A stretch of DNA of 64,000 nt from Kribbella albertanoniae (GCF_004348455.1 NZ_SMKA01000017.1:1-64000), one strand, 5' to 3'. Shown: positions 40,988 through 49,879, counted from the first letter of the stretch. The notes: generated by a model from the sequence alone, not told the origin. Program-made: numbers and translations.

Positions 40988-41745
40988 CCCTGATCCTCCT
41001 GCCCCCGTCCGAGGGCAAAACCGGCCGGACCCGCGGCCGCGCCGTCGACTTCGGCACACTCTCGTTCCCCGAACTCAACCCGGTCCGCGAGCAGGTCCTC
41101 GAGACCCTGGCCAAGGTGTCCGCCTCCGAGGACGCGTACGGCGTGCTGGGCGTCGGCGCATCCCTCCAGGCCGAGGTCGATCGCAACACCCGCTGGCGCA
41201 CCGAGCCCGCCGTACCGGTCTCTGAGCTCTATTCCGGAGTCCTGTACGACGCTCTCGGCTACTCCACGCTGTCCGCCGGCACGAAGCGCCGCGCGGCCAA
41301 CCGCCTGCTCGTCGTATCCGCCGCCTGGGGCGCACTGCGCCCGGCCGACCGCGTACCGCCGTACCGGCTCTCCATGGGTACGACGCTCCCCGGCCACGGA
41401 CCGCTTGCCGGTGTCTGGCGTGAGCCCCTGGCCGCGGCACTCGCCGAGGCGGACGGTGTGATCGTGGACTGCCGCTCGTCAACGTACGTCGCAGCCTGGC
41501 GGCCGAGCGGTGACCGGGCGGCCAAGTGGGTCTCGGTCAACGTGGTGCGCGAGCGCGACGGCGTCCGCACGGTGGTCTCGCACATGGCCAAACACACCCG
41601 CGGCCTGGTCGCCCGGCACATCCTCGAGTCCGGCAAGGACCCCGGCACCCCAAAGGCCCTGCACAAACTGGTCAGCGCCCGCTGGACCGCCGAGCTCGAG
41701 CCTGCAGCGTCTGGCTGGACCCTGACTGTGGTCGAGCGCGACTGA
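40984..41745 (+). CDS. yaaA: YaaA family peroxide-stress protein
   Basis: Protein of 253 residues in the YaaA/DUF328 family. Recognised by the start MTLILLPPSEGKT, by TRWRTEPAVPVSELYSGVLYDALGY (in two parts) near 70-95 and by a C-terminal basic stretch with SHMAKHTRGLVARHIL near 198. E. coli YaaA lowers free iron and protects DNA during peroxide stress, and the fold is linked to DNA binding. The GTG at 40984 overlaps the preceding stop (GTGA), so it is translationally coupled to the aldo/keto reductase, hinting at a shared stress role. Confidence 0.9.
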   Translation: MTLILLPPSEGKTGRTRGRAVDFGTLSFPELNPVREQVLETLAKVSASEDAYGVLGVGASLQAEVDRNTRWRTEPAVPVSELYSGVLYDALGYSTLSAGTKRRAANRLLVVSAAWGALRPADRVPPYRLSMGTTLPGHGPLAGVWREPLAAALAEADGVIVDCRSSTYVAAWRPSGDRAAKWVSVNVVRERDGVRTVVSHMAKHTRGLVARHILESGKDPGTPKALHKLVSARWTAELEPAASGWTLTVVERD

Positions 41746-41753
41746 CCACCCTC

Positions 41754-41778
41754 GGTAGCGGTCCGGCTGCGGGCTACC
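41754..41778 (+). terminator. Weak hairpin after yaaA
   Basis: GGTAGC at 41754-41759 pairs with GCTACC at 41773-41778 just after the yaaA stop. No T-run follows. It could end the AKR-yaaA transcript or simply shape the leader of the next gene. Confidence 0.3.
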
Positions 41779-41811
41779 ATCTCTCCCGGTAGGCGGATTC
41801 TGGGGGAGACG

Positions 41812-42114
41812 ATGACTGGGGAAGTTCCGAACCCGTACAAGCATGCGGTGGGCAGGGCTCTGCCGACCTTGCGCTCACAGGCACACGCTGCGGCAATCGC
41901 GCTCGAAGCGGCTAAGAAGGCCTTCGCGGCGGGAGCGTGGACCGGAGGAGCGTCGGGTGCGTTCAGCGCCGATCTCCAGGGCCGGGACAGAGCCGTGAAG
42001 GCAGCCGCGACAGCATGCGTCACCGAGCTCGAGACCATCTACCGAGGCGAGCCGGAGCAGGTCGCGCCGACCGCCTGGCAGGTCCGTTGGCGCAACCAGG
42101 GGCGCGTCGAGTGA
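41812..42114 (+). CDS. Small WXG100-like helical protein
   Basis: Protein of 100 residues, Ala-rich and mostly helical: residues 8-65 form two predicted helices (VGRALPTLRSQAHAAAIALE and DLQGRDRAVKAAATACVTEL) joined by the turn AWTGGASGAFSADL, where W-T-G-G takes the place of a W-x-G motif. Length and form resemble WXG100/ESAT-6-like proteins secreted by type VII systems, but the match is not strong. Its stop overlaps the start of the next, large gene (GTGA), which suggests that the two products are partners. GGGGGAG precedes the ATG. Confidence 0.65.
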   Translation: MTGEVPNPYKHAVGRALPTLRSQAHAAAIALEAAKKAFAAGAWTGGASGAFSADLQGRDRAVKAAATACVTELETIYRGEPEQVAPTAWQVRWRNQGRVE

Positions 42115-44297
42115 CGATCGCAAGTATCGACCTGGTCATCCTGAACGACCTGATCCGGCGGATGACAGACGCTGCAGGTGCGTTGATGAGTTCAGCCGGC
42201 CAGATCAAGCGCACCAGCACCGGCGTTCTCGGCGGGGCGTCGCAGACGGCCACCATCAACCAAGCGGCCGGGTGGGTGAACGACCAACTCCCAGGCCTCC
42301 GCCGCAGGCTGGCGCTGGCTCAGCAGATCGAGAACCAAGCCATCACCTTCGGCCAGCGAGCCGCAGGCCAGCGAGGCATCGTCAAGATCGACGAGTCGCT
42401 CCTGTCAACTCTCCCGCCGGACCAGGCCCGTGCCCTGGGCGCCGACGCCGCCAAGCAGGTCAACGGAGCGCACAGCACGCTCAGTCCCGAATTGATCGCC
42501 GTACTGGCCAAGAACCAGAACGACCCGTACTTCGCGCTGGGTTTCGCCGGCAACGCGGACCTCAAGCAGGTCTCCTGGGCTCTCCGCCTAGCCTCTCGCG
42601 AACGCGAGCGAATCATTGCCGAGTCAGGACCGAAGTCCGCAGAGCTCGAGCAGTGGAAGGTCCAGTACACCTCGCTGGTAACGGGCCTGGGCACGACCCT
42701 CGGCACCGCAACCCGCGACCTCGAGGGTGTCGGCCTGCCACCCGGCTTCGCCGAGAAGTACGCGGACGCGATCACCGAGGGCAAGACCCGAAGTTCTACC
42801 CCTTCCGACGTCGCCTACGGCCAAGGCCAGTCCCTTTCGATGCTCCTGCCCTACGGCCGCTTCTCCACGAAGTTCCTGGACACCGTCAGCACCAAGGTCT
42901 ACGACTACGAGTACGCCCACAAGGAAGACCCGGTCTGGGAACCACGCAGCTACTGGGAGCCCTACCACTCCTTCGCCGGCGCCTACCAGCCCGACGGCAA
43001 AGCCATGCCGGACCCGATGGCAAACATCCTGGAAGCCCTCTCCCACAACCCCCAGTCCGCCCAAAACTTCTTCGACGTCGCCAACTCCCATGCCGCTCCC
43101 ACCACCGTCGAGATCAACGGCCAGCAAGTCGTCGTCAACAATCGCCTGAAGTACCTCCTCCAGGACCGCACCTGGCACTACGACAACGGCGACGGCCTGG
43201 GCAACGCCCTCCAAACAGCCACCACCACCTGGCGAGACCGCACCGACAACGGCCGAACCTCCGCCACCATCGCAAGCCAAACCTTCGCCCTGATGGGCCA
43301 GCAGGTCGGCCAGGGCAAAGACGGCGGCTGGTTCATGGGCCTGAACGAGAAGCAGGGCTGGGAACCTGGCATGTCCATGCGAGACAGCCTTGCCCACATG
43401 TTCGCCAGTTATGCTCCCGATCTCATTCGTGTCGCTGGTGTACCGACTCTGGAGAGCGACGACCTCACCAAGGGCTGGATACAGAAAAGCGACAAGTACG
43501 CCCCGGATGAGGGACAGTTCTTCCCAAGTGACGGCCCACTCGGTGCGACCATGGATGCGAATTCACTAAAGAACTTGCTGAAACTCATCGGTGCGGACGA
43601 AGGCAACGTAATGATCGTATCCGTCGGAGTGTTGGCGGCTGGTCAGTTGCTCTTCGGTCAAGGTCTCGCAGCCGGCCTCGCCAAGGACCCGGGCAATGCA
43701 GTCAAGTTGCTGACGGGACATGAGAACTCACCGGCGGCTGATGCCGTCGCAGGCCAGCTCGCAAACACTCTGAGCGAGGTGATGAATGATGCATATCTCG
43801 GAGACAGCGCGGATCAAGCCTTCCAGAAGCGCAAGGCGGAGGCTGTCTCGCGTGCGCTCGGCCTCGCACTCAAACTGCCGATCATTCCCGCACCCAAGGG
43901 ACCCTGGACGGGCCTGTTACTCGACAACGCCAAGTCGGCAGTGCTCGACGCAATCGCCAAGGGTCCCAAACAGGATGCCGACGAGGTCTGGAACGCGGCA
44001 GCCGCCTCAGGTCAAACGCGTCTGAGGGACTTGGCGATGACCAGTCTCTTGGATGCCGGCTATTTCGCGCGAGAGGTCTACGCCGGTGCGAACACGCCGC
44101 AGGCACCAGACAAGTTCGTCCCGCCGCCGAATGCTGCGTTCAAGCTGGGGCCGGATGGGCATCCGGTCGAGCCGCTCGCGTTCGACTTCACAAGCCGCGC
44201 CTATACGAACTGGGCCGTGCGTGCACAGCAAGCCCCGATGAAGTGGATCAATTTATCGGTGATCCTTCCGTACCGCCTGAAATTCCCGGCTCTCTGA
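42111..44297 (+). CDS. Large WXG-like/DUF6571-type protein, probable type VII-associated
   Basis: Protein of 728 residues, unfamiliar in detail but like the actinobacterial DUF6571 group. Residues 1-90 are helical (LIRRMTDAAGALMSSAGQIK, then WVNDQLPGLRRRLALAQQIE). Residues 105-160 include LPPDQARALGADAAKQVN and LSPELIAVLAKNQNDPYFAL. The middle is rich in aromatic residues and the C-terminal part holds Ala/Gly-rich helices. No signal peptide or clear enzyme motif. Codon use after about 43,400 is less GC-biased than before it, as if the 3' part had a different history. With its 100-residue neighbour it may be exported by an ESX machine encoded elsewhere. Start GTG overlaps the upstream stop. 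Confidence 0.68.
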   Translation: MTIASIDLVILNDLIRRMTDAAGALMSSAGQIKRTSTGVLGGASQTATINQAAGWVNDQLPGLRRRLALAQQIENQAITFGQRAAGQRGIVKIDESLLSTLPPDQARALGADAAKQVNGAHSTLSPELIAVLAKNQNDPYFALGFAGNADLKQVSWALRLASRERERIIAESGPKSAELEQWKVQYTSLVTGLGTTLGTATRDLEGVGLPPGFAEKYADAITEGKTRSSTPSDVAYGQGQSLSMLLPYGRFSTKFLDTVSTKVYDYEYAHKEDPVWEPRSYWEPYHSFAGAYQPDGKAMPDPMANILEALSHNPQSAQNFFDVANSHAAPTTVEINGQQVVVNNRLKYLLQDRTWHYDNGDGLGNALQTATTTWRDRTDNGRTSATIASQTFALMGQQVGQGKDGGWFMGLNEKQGWEPGMSMRDSLAHMFASYAPDLIRVAGVPTLESDDLTKGWIQKSDKYAPDEGQFFPSDGPLGATMDANSLKNLLKLIGADEGNVMIVSVGVLAAGQLLFGQGLAAGLAKDPGNAVKLLTGHENSPAADAVAGQLANTLSEVMNDAYLGDSADQAFQKRKAEAVSRALGLALKLPIIPAPKGPWTGLLLDNAKSAVLDAIAKGPKQDADEVWNAAAASGQTRLRDLAMTSLLDAGYFAREVYAGANTPQAPDKFVPPPNAAFKLGPDGHPVEPLAFDFTSRAYTNWAVRAQQAPMKWINLSVILPYRLKFPAL

Positions 44298-44311
44298 AGG
44301 TGTAGGCATTC

Positions 44312-44935
44312 ATGACACTTGGGACACGTCACGTCTGGATCCGAAGTTTTGTTGTGACAACGGTGCTGCTGGTCACCGCGGGCTGTACCGATTCGTCCAA
44401 GGGCGAGGACCAGCGGCCGTTGCCGACGACTGCGGCGTCAGGGGAGCTCGCGTGCGGATTCGTGTCACAGGAGAGTGTTGCGGTTGCGCTGGGCACCACC
44501 GATTTCACGGCGACGGGGTCGAAGGTCGACGCTGGGACCAATCCGGATGGGTCGAGTCTGGCGCAGGCAATCTGCGACTTTTACGCAGATACTGTGAAAG
44601 GAGACAGGGCGCTCATCGTCGCGGTTCAGCCGCTTGGGCTTGCCGCGAAAGCAGACGCCATCGTTCCTCGCGTTCTTGCTGCAGGCGGCGCTCAGTTTGT
44701 CTTTCCAGCGTCCGATGGGGAGGGCTTCGCCACCTCCGACCAGGTTGTCTACAGCGGGGCCGGCGTCTCGCATCTGATTCGTGGTGACTGGCACTACACG
44801 GTGGCCATCCAGAAGGCAGTCGAGGGCAGGAACGCGGTCGATGACGCGGTTGCGTTGACTCGGCAGGTAGTGGCGACGTTGAACCTGCCGAAGGTGGGGA
44901 CTAAGCCACGACCGACGGTGACGCCCGCCAAGTGA
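44312..44935 (+). CDS. Lipoprotein, DUF3558-like (copy 1)
   Basis: Lipoprotein of 207 residues. Signal and lipobox are VVTTVLLVTAGCTDSS, anchoring at Cys25. The mature part has LACGFVSQESVAVALGT near 45-62 and a second Cys in AICDFYAD, which could form a disulfide; this arrangement resembles DUF3558 actinobacterial lipoproteins of unknown role. It lies 14 nt after the large gene and is followed by a paralogue; the last 35 residues of the two are nearly identical. The pair and the two genes before it may form one operon at the cell envelope. Confidence 0.75.
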   Translation: MTLGTRHVWIRSFVVTTVLLVTAGCTDSSKGEDQRPLPTTAASGELACGFVSQESVAVALGTTDFTATGSKVDAGTNPDGSSLAQAICDFYADTVKGDRALIVAVQPLGLAAKADAIVPRVLAAGGAQFVFPASDGEGFATSDQVVYSGAGVSHLIRGDWHYTVAIQKAVEGRNAVDDAVALTRQVVATLNLPKVGTKPRPTVTPAK

Positions 44936-45543
44936 GGATGGTTCGCGGTTTCGCGGCTGCATCGGTGGCGCTGATCGGTGTGGCGGCATGTTCGGCGATG
45001 GCGGAGGATCGGCGGCCGTTGCCGTTGCCGACGACCTCCGTGTCCGGCGATCTCGCCTGCAGGTTTGTCTCCAAGGAGAGCCTGTCGATCGCTCTGGGGA
45101 CAGCCGAGTACGACGCACAGGGAGACAGACGGGACGCCCACAGGAAGAATCCTGACGGGTCGACCCTGGCGGCGGCGACCTGTGAGGTGTCCACTGCATC
45201 GACGAAGGGCAAGCGCGCCATCTCTATATCTGTCCAGCCGCTTGGCCTCATCGGAGAGGATGACGCGCAAGTGGCGGAGGTTCTGGCGTCTGGACGTGCG
45301 GACTATGTCTTTCCGGCTGCTGAAGGGATGGGTTTTGCAGCGTCCGACGCGACCCTTCATCTCGGCGCGGGGACCTGTGACCTGATTGTTGGAGACTGGC
45401 ACTACGGCGTGACCATTCACGACGCGGTGGAAGGCCGGAAGGCGGTCGATGACGCGGTTGCGCTGACTCGGCAGGTGGTGGCGACGTTGAATCTGCCGAA
45501 GGTGGGGACTAAGCCTCGGCCTACGGCGTCGCCTGCTAAGTGA
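44932..45543 (+). CDS. Lipoprotein, DUF3558-like (copy 2)
   Basis: Paralogue of the preceding gene, about 203 residues with lipobox IGVAACSAM. It repeats the pattern DLACRFVSKESLSIALGT, Cys in TCEVSTAS and the C-terminus AVDDAVALTRQVVATLNLPK, where even the DNA is almost the same as copy 1, so duplication or gene conversion was recent at the 3' end. The GTG at 44932 overlaps the upstream stop; the ATG at 44938 is an equally possible start. Function unknown; ligand binding at the cell surface is a guess. Confidence 0.74.
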   Translation: MRMVRGFAAASVALIGVAACSAMAEDRRPLPLPTTSVSGDLACRFVSKESLSIALGTAEYDAQGDRRDAHRKNPDGSTLAAATCEVSTASTKGKRAISISVQPLGLIGEDDAQVAEVLASGRADYVFPAAEGMGFAASDATLHLGAGTCDLIVGDWHYGVTIHDAVEGRKAVDDAVALTRQVVATLNLPKVGTKPRPTASPAK

Positions 45544-45617
45544 CTGGGGTTCACGCGGGTTTCATCACCAGGTGGTTTCCGGGATGAGCGGGTCGGGGAA
45601 GGCTTGAGGGCAGCAAC

Positions 45618-45650
45618 GTCAGGGGGGATCCGCCCTTCGGAAGGCCTGAC
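45618..45650 (+). promoter_or_regulatory. Hairpin covering the ribosome site of the HNH gene
   Basis: GTCAGG at 45618-45623 pairs with CCTGAC at 45645-45650, and the likely Shine-Dalgarno GGAAGG (45639-45644) lies within the loop side of this hairpin. The start codon is at 45653. Opening the structure would be needed for translation. Confidence 0.4.
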
Positions 45651-45652
45651 TG

Positions 45653-46273
45653 ATGCGACGTTTCACCGCCCTACTGATCTCCGTCCTAGCGGTCTGGGTG
45701 CTCACCTCGAGCCCAGCCTTCGCCTATCCGCCGACCCCGCCGAGTGCCAGTACGGCGACCACCCAGCTGAACGGCCTGACGGTGAAGGCCGAGGGGTCGA
45801 GTACCGGGTACTCGCGGGACAAGTTCCCGCACTGGCACACCGTGTCGGGTACCTGCGACACCCGCGACGAAGTCCTCAAACGCGACGGCACCAACGTCAC
45901 CGTGGACAGCCAGTGCGAACCGACCGGTGGTCGTTGGTACAGCGTGTACGACGCCGTCTGGGTCACCGACGACTCGACCATCGACATCGACCACATCGTC
46001 GCGCTCTCCGAGGCCTGGAAGTCCGGAGCGAGCGGGTGGACGACCGCGAAGCGCGAGCAGTTCGCCAACGACCTGACCATCGCGCAATTGATCGCGGTCA
46101 CGGCGTCGAGCAACCGCTCCAAGGGTGACAAGGACCCGGCCGCCTGGAAGCCGCCGAACGCCTCGGTGCATTGCGTCTACGCCCGCGAGTGGATCTGGGT
46201 GAAGCACACCTACGGCTTGTCGCTGCAGGCCGCCGAGAAGACCGCGCTGCAGGGCATGCTCGCCACCTGCTGA
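45653..46273 (+). CDS. Secreted HNH endonuclease family protein (DUF1524-like)
   Basis: Secreted protein of 206 residues: signal peptide 1-24 (LLISVLAVWVLTSSPAFA), then an HNH/His-Me nuclease core. The key segment is DIDHIVALSEAWKSG near 103-117, where Asp-His starts the metal site; ASSNRSKGDKDPAAW near 144-158 supplies Asn and Lys. These features match the GmrSD C-terminal DUF1524-like nucleases that actinobacteria export, thought to degrade extracellular DNA or act on competitors. Two Cys pairs suggest disulfides. No immunity gene is evident next door, as expected for a scavenging enzyme. Confidence 0.85.
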   Translation: MRRFTALLISVLAVWVLTSSPAFAYPPTPPSASTATTQLNGLTVKAEGSSTGYSRDKFPHWHTVSGTCDTRDEVLKRDGTNVTVDSQCEPTGGRWYSVYDAVWVTDDSTIDIDHIVALSEAWKSGASGWTTAKREQFANDLTIAQLIAVTASSNRSKGDKDPAAWKPPNASVHCVYAREWIWVKHTYGLSLQAAEKTALQGMLATC

Positions 46274-46286
46274 CTACTGGGTCTGA

Positions 46287-47201
46287 CTACTGGGCACGCC
46301 AGATCGTGCGCTGGACGAGCAAGGTGAGTACCCCGGCCGCCGTCATACCGGCCAGGTTGATGCCGAGCTGCGCGGCCGCGCCGCCGATGTGATGGGGTGC
46401 CCACAACGCGACGGACAGCGCCAGGTCACCGGCAGCCGGCACGGTCGTCACGGAGATGAAGACGCCGACCAAGGCGTTCGACCGGCCGGCTGTCTGTGAC
46501 AGCACCCCGGCACAGCCGGCGAGTACGGCGACCACGGCCGACCACTTGTCCGGTCGCCAGATGAATCCGGTCAGCGGCCGGGCCGCGGTGATCGACTCGG
46601 TGTCGACCCACCCCACCGCGCGGGCCAACAGGGCAGCGATCGCGGTGAGCACGATCGCGATCGCAAAGCCCTGGACGAGCAGTACGGCGGCCCTCCAGGT
46701 CAGACCGCGGCTGCGCAGGGCCAGGCCGACCGCGAGTGCCGCCACGACTCCGAACTCGGGGCCGACGACCATCGCCCCGACCACCAGGATCGACGAGTCG
46801 GTCACGACGGCCACCGCGGCGATCATCGTGGCCAGCGTGAGGAAGGTGTAGTAGCTCCACGAGCCACTGGCCTCGCTGTACGCCTTGTCGACGACCGCGT
46901 CCCAGATCACGGCGTCATCAGGTGCACCGGGTGCCGCCTTCTCGGTCGCGCGGGCGTTGCGCGACGGCGCCGACTCGACAACGGCGACCGCGACCGAGCC
47001 TTCGTCGTACAGTCCCTGATCTTTCAGGAAGTCGAGGATGTCCGAGGTCGCCTCGCGGGTGACATCGCACTCGATGACGTCACCGGCCGGTCGCTGAGCG
47101 GCGCCGGGCAGGCAGACCACGCTCGTGACCCGTGGATCGTCGACGAGCGTGTCCCGGACGCGGGTGCTGCGGTCCGGTGGGACGATGAGACGAAGGTGCA
47201 T
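46287..47201 (-). CDS. DUF389 membrane protein
   Basis: Protein of 304 residues. Residues 1-85 are a soluble ferredoxin-like domain (LRLIVPPDRSTRVRDTLVDD). Residues 110-300 carry about six helices and match DUF389 by LATMIAAVAVVTDSSILVVG and AMVVGPEFGVVAALAVGLAL. Function of the family is unknown; a membrane channel or transporter role is assumed. The ATG at 47201 directly follows a GTG; neither has a ribosome site, but CATATG stands about seven nt upstream, so a leaderless message is likely. Divergent from the APC permease gene. Confidence 0.88.
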   Translation of the reverse strand: MHLRLIVPPDRSTRVRDTLVDDPRVTSVVCLPGAAQRPAGDVIECDVTREATSDILDFLKDQGLYDEGSVAVAVVESAPSRNARATEKAAPGAPDDAVIWDAVVDKAYSEASGSWSYYTFLTLATMIAAVAVVTDSSILVVGAMVVGPEFGVVAALAVGLALRSRGLTWRAAVLLVQGFAIAIVLTAIAALLARAVGWVDTESITAARPLTGFIWRPDKWSAVVAVLAGCAGVLSQTAGRSNALVGVFISVTTVPAAGDLALSVALWAPHHIGGAAAQLGINLAGMTAAGVLTLLVQRTIWRAQ

Positions 47202-47319
47202 CACGGGCCATATGTTCGCAGGCGAAGCCGGTCACCTTCCGGCCACACCCCGCAGCGTGAGCCGTGGCGATTGCACCCTTGGATATGGTCCACTGACGCA
47301 CCGAATCCAGGGAGGCACA

Positions 47320-48738
47320 ATGAGCGACACCTCAGGCGCGGTCGCAGCGCCTGCGACGGGTGACCGGCCCGAACTGAAACGGGTCATGGGGCCCGGGCTG
47401 TTGCTGCTGTTCGTGGTCGGCGACATCCTCGGCACCGGCGTCTACGCGCTGACCGGGAAGGTGGCCGGTCAAGTCGGCGGCGCGGTCTGGCTGCCCTTCC
47501 TGTGCGCGTTCGTGGTGGCGCTGCTGACCGCGACCGCCTACCTCGAGCTCGTCACCAAGTACCCGAAGGCGGGTGGCGCCGCGGTCTACACGCACAAGGC
47601 GTTCGGGATCCACATCCTGACCTTCCTGCTCACCTTCGCGGTGATGTGCTCCGGTCTGACCTCGGCCTCCAGTGCATCGAAGGCGTTCGCGGCGAACTTC
47701 TTCACCGCGGTCGGGCTCGACAAGGAACGCGGCTCGGTGCTGATGATCACCTCGCTCGCGTTCATGACGCTGATCGCGCTGGTGAACCTGCGTGGCGTCG
47801 GCGAGAGTGTGAAGGCGAACGTCGTCCTGACCGTGATCGAGCTGAGCGGTCTGCTGATCGTGATCGGCGTCGGCGCCTGGGCCCTGATCGGCGGTGAGGG
47901 CGACACCTCGCGGCTGACCGAGTTCAACGTGCCGGCGGGGGAGTCACCGTTCAGTGCGGTGACCGCGGCGACCGCGCTGGCCTTCTTCGCGATGGTCGGT
48001 TTCGAGGACTCGGTCAACATGGCCGAGGAGACCAAGGACCCGGTCCGGATCTTCCCGAAGATCATGCTGATCGGCCTGAGCGTCACCGGTGTCATCTACG
48101 TGGCCGTCGCGATCTCCGCGATCGCGCTGGTGCCGCCGGCCGAGCTGACGAAGGGCGATGCTCCGCTGCTCAAGGTGATCGAGGCCGGCGCTCCGGGCTT
48201 CCCGCTCGAGATCTTCGCCTGGATCACCATGTTCGCGGTCGCCAACTCGGCGCTGATCAACATGCTGATGGCCAGCCGCCTGCTGTACGGCATGTCGCAC
48301 GAGAAGGTGCTGCCGGGTCCGCTCGGCCGCATCCTGCCCAAGCGCCGGACGCCGTACATCGCGATCATTTTCACCACCGCACTCGCTTTCGTCCTGATCG
48401 GGTACGCCGACCTGACGGCGCTCGGCGGTACGACGGCGTTCCTGCTGCTGTGCGTGTTCGCGATCGTGAATGTCGCCGTACTGGTGCTGCGCCGGGACCG
48501 GGTCGAGCACAAGCACTTCCACGCACCGACCGTGCTGCCGGTGCTCGGAGCCGTCCTGTGCGTCTACCTGGCCAGCCCGCTGTCCGGGCGGGCGACGAAG
48601 GACTACAAGATCGCGGGCTGGCTGATGCTGCTCGGCCTCGGTCTGTGGGTGCTGACCTGGCTGCTGAACAAGTACGTGTTCAAGCGGAAGGCCGACTTCG
48701 ATCCGTCGCACCTCGACCCGAGTGGTCCGGTGAACTGA
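47320..48738 (+). CDS. APC family amino-acid permease
   Basis: Transporter of 472 residues with 12 predicted helices. GPGLLLLFVVGDILGTGVYALTG (in parts) near 24-46 holds the GxGIx-like helix-1 break that binds the amino group, and FFAMVGFEDSVNMAEETKDP near 225 is the helix-6 region of the APC family (G-F-E/D motif). It probably imports an amino acid or polyamine with protons. GGAGG lies four nt before the ATG at 47320. The final 59 nt of the gene overlap the end of the convergent MFS gene. Substrate unknown. Confidence 0.9.
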   Translation: MSDTSGAVAAPATGDRPELKRVMGPGLLLLFVVGDILGTGVYALTGKVAGQVGGAVWLPFLCAFVVALLTATAYLELVTKYPKAGGAAVYTHKAFGIHILTFLLTFAVMCSGLTSASSASKAFAANFFTAVGLDKERGSVLMITSLAFMTLIALVNLRGVGESVKANVVLTVIELSGLLIVIGVGAWALIGGEGDTSRLTEFNVPAGESPFSAVTAATALAFFAMVGFEDSVNMAEETKDPVRIFPKIMLIGLSVTGVIYVAVAISAIALVPPAELTKGDAPLLKVIEAGAPGFPLEIFAWITMFAVANSALINMLMASRLLYGMSHEKVLPGPLGRILPKRRTPYIAIIFTTALAFVLIGYADLTALGGTTAFLLLCVFAIVNVAVLVLRRDRVEHKHFHAPTVLPVLGAVLCVYLASPLSGRATKDYKIAGWLMLLGLGLWVLTWLLNKYVFKRKADFDPSHLDPSGPVN

Positions 48739-49879
48739 CCGGCAGATAGGCGGCCACCACGACCGTCGCGAGGGCCGTGAGCCCGGTGGCGACCGCGATC
48801 CAGCCGAGGAAGCGATACCCGGCCCCTGCGTTGATCGCGATCCCACCGAGCCACGGCCCGAGCGTGATGCCGATGTTGAACGAGGAGAAGTTCGTCGCGG
48901 TCGCCAGCGTGGGTGCGTTGCCGGCCAGGCTGAAGACGCGGGCGTTGAGCGCCGGGTTCACGGCGAATCCGAAGCCACCGAGCAGGAAGATCGTCGCGAC
49001 CGCCACGATCGGGCTGCCGGCGGTGAGCGCGAGGACGGCTGACAGGATGACCAGCCCACTGATTCCGGTGAAGAGCGTGTGGAACGGCATCGCGTCCGCG
49101 GTCCGGCCGCCGAGCGCGATCCCGATGAACGAACCGAGCCCGTAGAGCGCGAGCACTCCCGGTACGGCGCCTGGTGGCAGGCCGGTGGTCTGGATGAGCA
49201 GCGGTGCCAGGTAGCTGAACACGACGAGGATCGACGCCGTGACCAGTGCCGTCGTGGCGAACGCAAGCCACAACCGCGGGCTCCGGAGGGCTCTGAGCTC
49301 CTCCCGCAACCGGGGCGCGGCTGCGGGATCTGGCCGGCCCGCTGGGATGGTTCGTACGACGCCGACCATTGCGAGCAGGCACAGTCCGGCGACCGTCCAG
49401 AAGGCTGCGCGCCAACCTAGGTGCTGGCCGAGGACGGTGCCGATCGGGAGACCGACGATGGTGGCGATGGTCAGACCGCCGGTGACGATGCTCATCGCGC
49501 GCGCCCGGCGGTTGGTGGGCACGAGCGCCACGACTGTGACGGCAGCGACTGACCAGAACCCGGCGTACACGAAGGCGCCGATGATGCGGGTAGCGAGCAG
49601 GACGGCGTAGTTCGGAGTCAGGGCGCCCGCGACGTGGGTCAGTGCGAAGATGCCGAGGAACAGCAACAGCGCCGTACGGCGGGACCACTTGAGCGTGAGC
49701 ACGGCAAGGATCGGGGCACCGAGCAGCATGCCGAGCGCGAACGCCGAGATCAGCAGGCCGGCGGCCGGAATGGATACTCCGAGGTCCGTGGACAGCTCGG
49801 GCAGCAGTCCGGCCAGCATCAGCTCGGACGTTCCCTGCGCGAAGATGCTCAACCCGAGCACGTAGACAGCGACCGGCAT
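48680..49879 (-). CDS. MFS exporter, DHA1 type (chloramphenicol-exporter-like)
   Basis: Twelve-helix exporter of 399 residues. FAQGTSELMLAGLLPELSTD near 14-33 and SIVTGGLTIATIVGLPIGTVLGQHLGWRAAFW (in parts) near 120-150 are typical of the DHA1 arabinose-efflux/chloramphenicol-efflux group (Cmx, CmlR). It would expel a hydrophobic drug by proton antiport, but the actual drug is not fixed by sequence. The ATG at 49879 starts directly at the first helix. Its 3' end overlaps the APC gene by 59 nt on the opposite strand, so both C-termini share DNA. Confidence 0.87.
   Translation of the reverse strand: MPVAVYVLGLSIFAQGTSELMLAGLLPELSTDLGVSIPAAGLLISAFALGMLLGAPILAVLTLKWSRRTALLLFLGIFALTHVAGALTPNYAVLLATRIIGAFVYAGFWSVAAVTVVALVPTNRRARAMSIVTGGLTIATIVGLPIGTVLGQHLGWRAAFWTVAGLCLLAMVGVVRTIPAGRPDPAAAPRLREELRALRSPRLWLAFATTALVTASILVVFSYLAPLLIQTTGLPPGAVPGVLALYGLGSFIGIALGGRTADAMPFHTLFTGISGLVILSAVLALTAGSPIVAVATIFLLGGFGFAVNPALNARVFSLAGNAPTLATATNFSSFNIGITLGPWLGGIAINAGAGYRFLGWIAVATGLTALATVVVAAYLPVSSPDHSGRGATDRSRPSA

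Noticed and set aside
41812-45543. Full type VII secretion locus
   Set aside because: No EccC-type ATPase, EccD membrane channel or mycosin gene lies nearby; only effector-like genes and lipoproteins are present.
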